From assembly GCA_012798145.1 (NCBI GenBank), contig JAAZNT010000126.1, positions 1-12,047 on the forward strand: DNA of 12,047 nucleotides, written 5' to 3'. The notes under the pieces were generated by a model. It searched no databases and was not told the DNA's origin. It was given only the letters and a program-made list of their open reading frames with translations. This DNA is from Thermoanaerobaculaceae bacterium. GTDB lineage: Bacteria > Acidobacteriota > UBA4820. The position numbers and the translations under genes are program-made. Shown one piece after another: positions 1-5,987 of the stretch (within the stretch, counting starts at the first letter, position 1; every line of letters begins with the position of its first letter).

Positions 1-495
1 CTTTATCAAAGGGCTTTGGAAATAAAGAAAAGTGCTCCAGCCCCCAGAAAAAGACTTATAAAAATATATGAAAATGAAAACAATTACGAAAAAGCCTTAA
101 AACTCTCTTTAGAAGGGGAAAAGATAATTGATTACGATCCTGATTTTTCAGTGGAAACAGTTCAAATACTCGTTTTTTTAAAAAAATATGAAGAAGCCAA
201 AAAAATGGCACTTGAAAGATTAAATAAATTTCCTAACAATTCCGCTTTATTGTTTCTTTACTCATATGCTTCATTTTTACTTGGTCAAATAGAGGAAGCA
301 GAACTTTATTGCGAAAAATCTTTAAGCGCAGATAAGCAAAATGTTGATTCTGTGATTTTATTATCAGAGATTATGTTGAGACAACACAAAATAAAAGATT
401 CGTTTGAGATTTTGCAGAAAGGGCTTTATTTTAATCCTAACGATCCGAGAATCATGGCGAAAATTGCTGAATTATCAAAAAGCTTTTCTGAATGA
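1..495 (+). CDS. TPR-repeat protein, 3' end only
   Basis: The reading frame is open from the first base (L-Y-Q-R-A-L-E...), so the gene starts upstream of the window. A TTG at 16 is in frame but falls inside a helical repeat and is not a convincing start. The 164 visible residues are made of 34-residue-like helical pairs with TPR signatures (YEKALKLSLEGEKI, YEEAKKMALERLNKFPNN, AELYCEKSL, FEILQKGLYFNPNDP). TPR arrays are protein-protein interaction scaffolds. No catalytic domain, signal peptide or membrane segment is visible in this part, but the N-terminus is missing. The gene ends 9 bases before the hydrolase gene and is probably co-transcribed with it and mscL. Its function cannot be told from this fragment; the TPR assignment is fairly secure. 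Confidence 0.8.
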   Translation, partial: LYQRALEIKKSAPAPRKRLIKIYENENNYEKALKLSLEGEKIIDYDPDFSVETVQILVFLKKYEEAKKMALERLNKFPNNSALLFLYSYASFLLGQIEEAELYCEKSLSADKQNVDSVILLSEIMLRQHKIKDSFEILQKGLYFNPNDPRIMAKIAELSKSFSE

Positions 496-504
496 TGAGA
501 AAAA

Positions 505-1368
505 ATGGTTAAAAAAGATCCCTTAAAAATCGGCTCTTATGAAATTTTCTGGCTTGATGGAGGAGTTTTTCATCTTGACGGCGGTGGAGTTTTTGGGGTT
601 GTTCCAAAAGTGTTGTGGGAAAAGAAATATCCTCCTTTTACGGGGAATAATGTTTTAATGGAGGCAAGCCCTATTTTACTGAAAGGTGAAGACAAAAATA
701 TTCTTATTGATACAGGGCTTGGAAACAAATTGACAGAGAAGCAGAAAAAAATTTATGGAATTTTGCAACCTTGGGATATTCACCAGAGTCTTGAACAAAT
801 TGGACTGAATGCGGAAAAGATTGATTATGTAATTTTGACTCACTGCGATTACGATCATGTGGGAGGGCTTGTTCAATACGATAAAAACGGTGAACTTGAA
901 CCTACCTTTCCAAACGCAAAAATATTTCTTCAAAGGAAAGAATGGGAGGATGTAAAAAATCCAAATAAAAGGGCGGCACACAGTTTTTGGGAAATAAATT
1001 TCAAAGGAGTTGAAGAATCGGGAAACCTTGAACTTATTGATGGAAATAGCGAATTGTTAAAGGGTGTTTTTGTTGAATACACAGGAGGGCACAACAGAGG
1101 ACATCAAATTGTCAAGATTATTAGCGGAAATGAAGTTGCATTCCATCTTGGAGACATTCTTCCCAGCCATGCACACTTTAACCCTTTGTGGGTGGCGGCT
1201 TACGACAGTTATCCTCTTGATGTTATAGAGTTGAAAGAAAAATATTTAAGTGAGATAGTTGAAAAACAGTGTTGGGTGCTGTTTTACCACGACCCGCATA
1301 TTATGGCTTGTAAATTTAACGAAAAGGGCGATACACTGTTTTCAAAAGAAAGGGAAAGGAGGAATTAA
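505..1368 (+). CDS. Metallo-beta-lactamase-fold hydrolase (COG0491 type)
   Basis: This 287-residue protein has the layout of MBL-fold hydrolases. The N-terminal part contains FGVVPKVLW, which I recall from a lactonase-like subgroup, followed by LIDTGLG (residues 67-73). The metal motif is HCDYDH at 113-118, then GGHNRGH (H200 the likely ligand), HLGD (D217), and H262/H265 near the C-terminus. The second His of the usual HxHxDH motif is Asp115 here. There is no signal peptide, so it should be cytoplasmic. The family includes lactonases, glyoxalase II-like thioesterases and other hydrolases, and the substrate cannot be deduced. The ATG at 505 follows the TPR gene by 9 bases with only a weak ribosome site. 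The stop codon directly abuts the mscL start. Confidence 0.88.
   Translation: MVKKDPLKIGSYEIFWLDGGVFHLDGGGVFGVVPKVLWEKKYPPFTGNNVLMEASPILLKGEDKNILIDTGLGNKLTEKQKKIYGILQPWDIHQSLEQIGLNAEKIDYVILTHCDYDHVGGLVQYDKNGELEPTFPNAKIFLQRKEWEDVKNPNKRAAHSFWEINFKGVEESGNLELIDGNSELLKGVFVEYTGGHNRGHQIVKIISGNEVAFHLGDILPSHAHFNPLWVAAYDSYPLDVIELKEKYLSEIVEKQCWVLFYHDPHIMACKFNEKGDTLFSKERERRN
1357..1362 (+). promoter_or_regulatory. Strong Shine-Dalgarno site of mscL
   Basis: AGGAGG lies 6 bases before the mscL ATG, inside the last codons of the hydrolase gene. The hydrolase TAA (1366-1368) is immediately followed by ATG. This fixes the mscL start and suggests termination-reinitiation coupling. It is much stronger than the site in front of the hydrolase gene, consistent with mscL being translated more efficiently. 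Confidence 0.8.
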
Positions 1369-1785
1369 ATGAGTATATTAAAAGAGTTCAAAGAATTTGC
1401 GGTAAAGGGAAATGTAATTGATATGACTGTAGGAATCATTATTGGAACCGCTTTTGGAAAAATTGTTAGTTCTTTGGTCAATGATGTTGTTATGCCTCCC
1501 ATAGGACTTCTTGTCGGGGGAATTGATTTCTCCAAACTTGCAGTGGTTCTTAAACACGACCCGGAGGGCAAAGCGGATGTCCTCCTGCGGTATGGGTTGT
1601 TTGTAAACACCTTGATTGATTTTTTAATAATTGCTTTTGTAATCTTTTTGGCGATCAAGGCAATAAATAAACTCAAAAAACCCGCAGCTCCTGCGGAAGT
1701 TACAACAAAGGAATGTCCCAAGTGCTGTACTTCTATTCCTTTAAAAGCGACAAAATGCCCCAATTGCACTTCTGATATTCAATAG
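1369..1785 (+). CDS. mscL: Large-conductance mechanosensitive channel with C-terminal zinc ribbon
   Basis: MscL forms a homopentameric inner-membrane channel that opens under membrane tension and releases solutes during hypo-osmotic shock. The 138-residue product shows the family's N-terminal helix (FKEFAVKGNVIDMTVG), the pore-lining TM1 (about residues 16-44, with GTAFGKIVSSLVNDVVMPP), a short periplasmic loop (about 52-73), and TM2 (about 76-100). After an Ala/Pro linker the usual cytoplasmic helical bundle is replaced by a short ribbon with two CxxC pairs, Cys116/Cys119 and Cys130/Cys133, plus an extra Cys120. From memory, such zinc-ribbon tails occur in part of the family. The gene sits directly behind the hydrolase gene and overlaps the convergent pgeF gene by 7 bases. 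Confidence 0.95.
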   Translation: MSILKEFKEFAVKGNVIDMTVGIIIGTAFGKIVSSLVNDVVMPPIGLLVGGIDFSKLAVVLKHDPEGKADVLLRYGLFVNTLIDFLIIAFVIFLAIKAINKLKKPAAPAEVTTKECPKCCTSIPLKATKCPNCTSDIQ

Positions 1786-2486
1786 TGGCTTTTTAGCGCC
1801 ACAAGAAACATCCTTCCCGCTTTATCTTTGTCTCTTCTGTAAGAGGCAAAGTTGTTTTCATCGCAGAATGTGCATCTTTGATCCAGATATATTTTTTGCG
1901 GAGGAATGCCTAAATCGCTTAGTATTTCTGCGTTTATAAGAGGTAAATCAAGTTTTAACTCTTTGAAAAGAACTCCTTTGCTGTTTGGAAATTTTTCTTT
2001 GAAGCTTTCAACTCTTTCGAGAGCGACATCATAACAACAACTTCTGATTGATGGCCCTATCCAAACAGCGTCGCAATCGCGTGGATTAAAAAGAGAAACG
2101 CCTTTTTCCACAATTTTTGAAAAAGTTCCTTTCCATCCCGAATGAATGGCGATTAACAAACTTCCATTGTTAGCGGAAATCAAAATGGGGACGCAGTCAG
2201 CGACTGCAATTGTTATCGCTGTGCCAATACTTTTTGTGTATAGACCGTCGCCTTCAACTCCATCCTCTTCTTCTACAATCACATCAGAGTGAATTTGCTT
2301 CAACGCGCAAATTTTGTTTGGTTTTATCTTTCTTTCAATCAAAAAATTTTCAATTTCTTCTTTTGTTTTTCTTTTTTCTTTGTCAATTAAGAAAAAAGCG
2401 AATACATTTTTTGGGAAAATAGTAGTTAAATCAATATAATGCCCGCTTTTGTCGGTGATAACTTTGCCTTGAAATTTATTAAACAT
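1779..2486 (-). CDS. pgeF: Peptidoglycan editing factor / multicopper-oxidase-like laccase domain protein (YfiH family)
   Basis: The 235-residue protein carries the conserved blocks of the PgeF/YfiH family: KQIHSD (His66), GDGLYT, ADCVPIL (Cys98), AIHSGWKGT (His115), GPSIRSCCYDV, and a C-terminal CTFCDENNFASYRRD block. His66, Cys98 and His115 correspond to the family's metal-binding triad. In E. coli the protein removes mis-incorporated residues from peptidoglycan precursors; purine nucleoside phosphorylase/adenosine deaminase activity is also reported for the family. It should be cytoplasmic. The start is supported by a purine-rich GGAGAGGAAG just upstream, inside the end of mtaB. The stop of mtaB is 3 bases before this ATG, so it is the last gene of a minus-strand operon. 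Its 3' end overlaps mscL by 7 bases. Confidence 0.93.
   Translation of the reverse strand: MFNKFQGKVITDKSGHYIDLTTIFPKNVFAFFLIDKEKRKTKEEIENFLIERKIKPNKICALKQIHSDVIVEEEDGVEGDGLYTKSIGTAITIAVADCVPILISANNGSLLIAIHSGWKGTFSKIVEKGVSLFNPRDCDAVWIGPSIRSCCYDVALERVESFKEKFPNSKGVLFKELKLDLPLINAEILSDLGIPPQKIYLDQRCTFCDENNFASYRRDKDKAGRMFLVALKSHY
1785..1802. terminator. Small hairpin at the convergent mscL/pgeF junction
   Basis: GTGGC (1785-1789) and GCCAC (1798-1802) can form a perfect 5-bp stem with an 8-base loop, exactly where the two opposing transcription units meet. On the minus strand it lies within the last pgeF codons. No U-tract follows it in either direction, so it is not a canonical intrinsic terminator. 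Weak bidirectional termination, or chance, are both possible. Confidence 0.25.
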
Positions 2487-2489
2487 AGT

Positions 2490-3677
2490 TCAAACTTCCT
2501 CTCCGAAAGGATTATTCAAAGCATCTAAATGAAGAATAAAATTTCTAAATTCATTTGGATTAAATTTTGCAGATGTCTTAAACTCAATAAAATTTGAACT
2601 TAGAGCCGTTCCATTTTCAAGAGTGAGAGATTTCAAAACCCTTCCTTCATTCTTTTTTAAAAATTTTAGATTCTTTATTTTTGCCAGTTCAAGAAGAATT
2701 TTTTTTCTTTCTCTTTTAATTTTTTCTGGAAGAGTTTTCATAACCTGTGCGGCGGTGTTTTCTCTTTTGCTGAAGGTGAAAATGTGAAAAAAAGAAAGAG
2801 GCAGTTCTTCAAGTGCGTTGATAGTTTCCTGAAATTCAGTCTCTCCTTCTTCAGGAAAGGCGCAAAGTATATCACAACCTATTGCGGCGAAGGGAAGTTC
2901 AGAACAAATTTTTTCAATTATTTTTTTCAATTTTTCAACATCCTGCGCTCTATTCATACTTTTTAAAACTTTAGGGGAAAAACTTTGTATTGGAATATGA
3001 ATATGATGGCAGATTTTCTCATTACTCTCTTTAATTAATTGAATAAATTCGTCGTCTATGGCGGAAGGTTCAACAGAACTCAGTCTTATTCTAAAATTGC
3101 CTTCTTTCTTCAGCAACGCTTTCAAAACATCTTTTAATGTCAATTTTTTATCAAAATCTTTTCCGTAATCGGAAATGTTTGTCCCGGTCAATACGATCTC
3201 TTTGTAGTTTTTTGTCAATAAAGAATCAAACTCTTTTACTATCTCGCAAATTTTTCTTGATAAAGATTTCCCCCTTACAAATGGAACAACGCAATAACTG
3301 CACTTTCTGTCACAGCCCTCCTGTATCTTTAAAAATGCCCTTGTTCTTTCGCCGAAATCGGGTATTGGTTCAGAAGAAGGAAAATAATTAAGTTGTTTTA
3401 ACAATTGCTTTTCGTTTTCGGCAACAAAATCAGCCTCTTTAAAATCTTTTTTGAGGTCTTTGGAATATTTTACTGCGCATCCAACAACTGCAATTTTTTT
3501 TCTTTCATTTTCTCGCCGAAGCCGTCGCAACATTTTTTTTGCTTCAGAGTGAGCTTTTGAGGTTACTGTGCAGGTATTTAAAATTATCAAATCCTCGCCG
3601 AAATCTTCGAAAATAGTTTTTAATCGGGCAGAATCATATTGATTTAACCTGCATCCTTGAGTATAAATTTTAATCAT
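2490..3677 (-). CDS. mtaB: tRNA (N6-L-threonylcarbamoyladenosine37-C2)-methylthiotransferase, MtaB-like
   Basis: This is a 395-residue radical-SAM methylthiotransferase. The N-terminal UPF0004 domain supplies three cysteines for one [4Fe-4S] cluster: Cys9 (GCRLNQYDS), Cys36 (NTCTVT) and Cys67 (VVGCAV). The radical-SAM cluster motif CDRKCSYC gives Cys122, Cys126 and Cys129. A TIM-barrel core follows, with LTGTNISDYG (163-172), RLSSVEPS and IPIQSFSPKVLKSMNR, and then a short C-terminal TRAM-like region. The GCRLNQYDS start and NTCTVT motif favour MtaB (t6A to ms2t6A at tRNA position 37) over MiaB or RimO. The ATG is 2 bases after the upstream gene's stop. No good ribosome site is seen close by, which is consistent with coupled translation. 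Confidence 0.9.
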   Translation of the reverse strand: MIKIYTQGCRLNQYDSARLKTIFEDFGEDLIILNTCTVTSKAHSEAKKMLRRLRRENERKKIAVVGCAVKYSKDLKKDFKEADFVAENEKQLLKQLNYFPSSEPIPDFGERTRAFLKIQEGCDRKCSYCVVPFVRGKSLSRKICEIVKEFDSLLTKNYKEIVLTGTNISDYGKDFDKKLTLKDVLKALLKKEGNFRIRLSSVEPSAIDDEFIQLIKESNEKICHHIHIPIQSFSPKVLKSMNRAQDVEKLKKIIEKICSELPFAAIGCDILCAFPEEGETEFQETINALEELPLSFFHIFTFSKRENTAAQVMKTLPEKIKRERKKILLELAKIKNLKFLKKNEGRVLKSLTLENGTALSSNFIEFKTSAKFNPNEFRNFILHLDALNNPFGEEV

Positions 3678-3679
3678 TG

Positions 3680-4609
3680 CTATCTGTTAATTTCTTCCAA
3701 GATCTTTTGTGTCTCTTCTCCGTGAGTTCCAAAACTTTCCGCTATTCTTATTTCTTTTAAAGCGTCTTCCTTTTTCCCTTGCTTAAGATATATTTTTGCG
3801 AGGAGAAGATGACTTTCTGAATTTTCTGCGCTTTTCAATGACGATTTAATCAGCTCAATTGCCTCTGACAGTTTGCCTTGTTTCATTTTGAGTTCATCGA
3901 GGAATCTCAAGCCAAGTGAAGATTTGCTGTAATTCTTATTTTTAAGTTCTTCTAAAATTTTCATACTTTCTGTTGTGTTGTTTTCTTCTTCAAGAACGAT
4001 TGCCAATAAGCACTTTGCCTCGTAATAATCGGGAGCGAGTTCAGTTGCTTTTCTGAAATAAACCTCTTTCAATATCGGGTCTGTTGCGATTCTTCCTCTT
4101 ATATAGGATTCAAATGCTTCCGGGGCAACGGAAGGATAACTTTTAAAACTCTTTTCGCAACTTTCAACAAAAATTTTTGCGATATCCTCTGCAATACTTC
4201 TCAGATTTTCAATTTTATCGCTTTTTGCAATCTCTTTTCCCTTTTTCAGAGAATATTCAAGGTCAAAAAAGGAACATTCAACGACGATTAAACCATTTTC
4301 AAACTTATATTTTCCAGAAAGGAGATGAGTTGCACCAAGCGTACGTGCGAGCCCCAATTGAGCAGAAAGAGAAAAATTGGGCTGTGAAACCAGATTTTGC
4401 TCTTTGAAATAATTTTCAAGGTCGTCTATGGAAACGCAAAGAATGTTATTGTAACTTAAAGATTCTTCTACAGCAGCCGCCAAACCCATTTCAAGCCAGA
4501 GGGTTTTAATGTCGCCGTTTTGTTGGGTGAACGGGAAAACCAAAACTCTTTCTGCGCTTGCATTTAAGGTGAATAGAAAAAGAAGGAAGAATAATATTTT
4601 TTTTGCCAT
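3680..4609 (-). CDS. Secreted TolB/FlgO-like domain protein with TPR repeats
   Basis: The 309-residue product begins with a clear Sec signal peptide (KK, then a hydrophobic run, then NASA) with likely cleavage after Ala19, so it should be periplasmic or surface-exposed. Residues about 21-150 resemble the alpha/beta domain of FlgO/TolB-N/CsgG-like proteins: a VLVFPF strand, a WLEMGLAAAVEESL helix, and LGATHLLSGKYKFENG. Residues about 162-305 are TPR-like (FRKATELAPDYYEAKCLLAIVL, SESHLLLAKIYLKQGKKEDALKEI). I chose the ATG at 4609 over the adjacent in-frame TTG (4612) because GGAG is spaced 6 bases from the ATG but only 3 from the TTG. It leads a tight operon with mtaB and pgeF. A role in envelope assembly or as an accessory to the upstream signalling genes is possible, but the function is unknown. 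Confidence 0.8.
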   Translation of the reverse strand: MAKKILFFLLFLFTLNASAERVLVFPFTQQNGDIKTLWLEMGLAAAVEESLSYNNILCVSIDDLENYFKEQNLVSQPNFSLSAQLGLARTLGATHLLSGKYKFENGLIVVECSFFDLEYSLKKGKEIAKSDKIENLRSIAEDIAKIFVESCEKSFKSYPSVAPEAFESYIRGRIATDPILKEVYFRKATELAPDYYEAKCLLAIVLEEENNTTESMKILEELKNKNYSKSSLGLRFLDELKMKQGKLSEAIELIKSSLKSAENSESHLLLAKIYLKQGKKEDALKEIRIAESFGTHGEETQKILEEINR

Positions 4610-4615
4610 CAACTA

Positions 4616-4619
4616 CTCC
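4616..4619 (-). promoter_or_regulatory. Ribosome-binding site deciding the start of the secreted TPR protein
   Basis: GGAG lies 6 bases before the ATG at 4607-4609. The TTG directly before that ATG would have only a 3-base spacing, so the ATG is the likely start codon. Confidence 0.55.
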
Positions 4620-4631
4620 AAATCATTTTGT

Positions 4632-4660
4632 ATTTTAACTTTTTAAGATGGCGAAAGCAA
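4632..4660 (-). promoter_or_regulatory. Possible sigma-70 promoter for the secreted TPR protein-mtaB-pgeF operon
   Basis: In the 58-base gap behind the hybrid kinase gene, TTGCTT (4655-4660, 3 of 6 matches to TTGACA) and TAAAAT (4632-4637, 5 of 6 matches to TATAAT) are separated by 17 bases. A start near 4625 would give a leader of about 15 bases including the GGAG site. The sequence is AT-rich, so chance matches are likely. No hairpin terminator is seen after the kinase gene, so read-through from upstream is also possible. Confidence 0.3.
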
Positions 4661-4667
4661 ATTCAAA

Positions 4668-5987
4668 TTAGGATTGAGCGCTTAAAACATCGGTGGCTTT
4701 AAGTAGTTTAACTTCTGCTTCCACTCCAACTCCTTTTATGTTTTTTAGTGAAAGCTCGCCGCCTATTTTTGTGGTGAGTTCTTTTGAAAGGACAAGACCA
4801 AGTCCAGTTCCATTTTCTTTTGTAGTCATATATGGAGAAAAGGGATTTGCTTCAACCTGTGGGGGAAGCCCTCCCGCATTATCGCAAATTTTTATGACAA
4901 CAAAATCACTCTCTTCTGTTTTTATTGACAATGTTCCACCTTTTTGGCTAAATGCTTCAATTGAATTGAGAGTAAGATTGTAAAGCACCTGATGCAGTTC
5001 CTGCTCTGAGGCTCTTGCTGAAAGGTCATCATTCAATTCAACATTCAGTTTGATGTTTTTTGCTTTTATCATCGGCTCAAGAGAGGAAATCAGTTTAGAT
5101 ATTACAGGGGCAATTTTTATGTTTTCAATTTTTGAAATTTTCTCTTTTGAGATTTCCTTGAATTTTCTCGTAAGATTTGTCAGGCGGTCTATTTGCAGTA
5201 TTCCTTCGGAGGCGGCTTTTTTGGCTGTATCGGGAAAACCTTCATCTTTGGGATCTAAAGAGAGAATTTCCTGAAGCCAAAGTTTTATTGGAGTCAAACT
5301 GTTATGCAGTTCGTGGGCGACCATCTTTGCCATCTCAATTTGTGTTTCGCTTTTTGAAATTTCAAAAGCAGATGTTATATCTTTAAAATGGTGAAAAACC
5401 AAACCACCACTTTGCGAAACAAGATATTCATACTGTTTGCTATTGTGTTTGATTTTCTTTGAGCCACATTCCTTAAATTTTTCATAGAGTTCTATTCCAA
5501 GAGGATTTGATACGATCACCGTTGAATCATTTGTCATCACAACGCCATCTTCGGTCATTGAGAAAAATCTTTGAAGTAGATCCGCCGCGCTTCTCAAAGT
5601 TTTTCTTATGTTCGCTTCTCTTTCCTGAAAACGCAGGGTGGCAAGAAGATAGGGCAGATTCAGCGGTTTTTCTATAAAATCAACAACCCCCTTTTCTTTT
5701 GCAATTACGGGGGTCTCTTCTTCGCCATATCCCGTCATTATTGTTATCAGAATATCGGGATTTGTTTCTTTCAGGCGGGAAGCGAGTTCAAGCCCGCTCA
5801 TCTCCGGAAGTTTGAGATCCAAAAGGGCTATATCCAATTTTCGCTCTTTGGCTATCCTTATTGCCTCTGAAGGGAGGGAAGTCGGGATTATCTCCATGCC
5901 TGTATGCTTTTTTAAAATTCTTGTAAGTTCTTCTATAGTTCTTTCGTCGTCTTCAACCAAGATAATGGTTGTTTTTGAATTATCCAT
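4668..5987 (-). CDS. Soluble hybrid: receiver-PAS-histidine kinase
   Basis: This 439-residue protein has no membrane segment. Residues about 6-122 are a response-regulator receiver with every key residue: acidic Glu12/Asp13/Asp14, phospho-acceptor Asp57 (LLDLKLPEMSG), Thr85 (MTGYGE) and Lys107 (EKPLN). A degenerate PAS-like segment follows (about 143-208). The HisKA helix has HELHNSLTPIKLWLQ with His225. The catalytic domain shows the N box (NLTLNSIEAF), D box (DNAGGLPP) and G2 box (NGTGLGLVLSKEL). Its first 8 bases overlap the end of the membrane kinase gene, and it has its own AGGAG site. The arrangement suggests that the receiver takes phosphate from the neighbouring kinase and controls the C-terminal kinase. 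The downstream target is not in the window. The domain calls are secure; the relay logic is inference. Confidence 0.92.
   Translation of the reverse strand: MDNSKTTIILVEDDERTIEELTRILKKHTGMEIIPTSLPSEAIRIAKERKLDIALLDLKLPEMSGLELASRLKETNPDILITIMTGYGEEETPVIAKEKGVVDFIEKPLNLPYLLATLRFQEREANIRKTLRSAADLLQRFFSMTEDGVVMTNDSTVIVSNPLGIELYEKFKECGSKKIKHNSKQYEYLVSQSGGLVFHHFKDITSAFEISKSETQIEMAKMVAHELHNSLTPIKLWLQEILSLDPKDEGFPDTAKKAASEGILQIDRLTNLTRKFKEISKEKISKIENIKIAPVISKLISSLEPMIKAKNIKLNVELNDDLSARASEQELHQVLYNLTLNSIEAFSQKGGTLSIKTEESDFVVIKICDNAGGLPPQVEANPFSPYMTTKENGTGLGLVLSKELTTKIGGELSLKNIKGVGVEAEVKLLKATDVLSAQS

Noticed and set aside
676..981. Antisense 101-residue open frame within the hydrolase gene
   Set aside because: Low-complexity, Phe/Ile-rich translation opposite clearly conserved MBL motifs; no start signal or family resemblance.
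1365..1769. Antisense 134-residue open frame covering almost all of mscL
   Set aside because: It is a shadow of a well-conserved gene in AT-rich DNA; it has no recognisable domain, and mscL is certain on the other strand.
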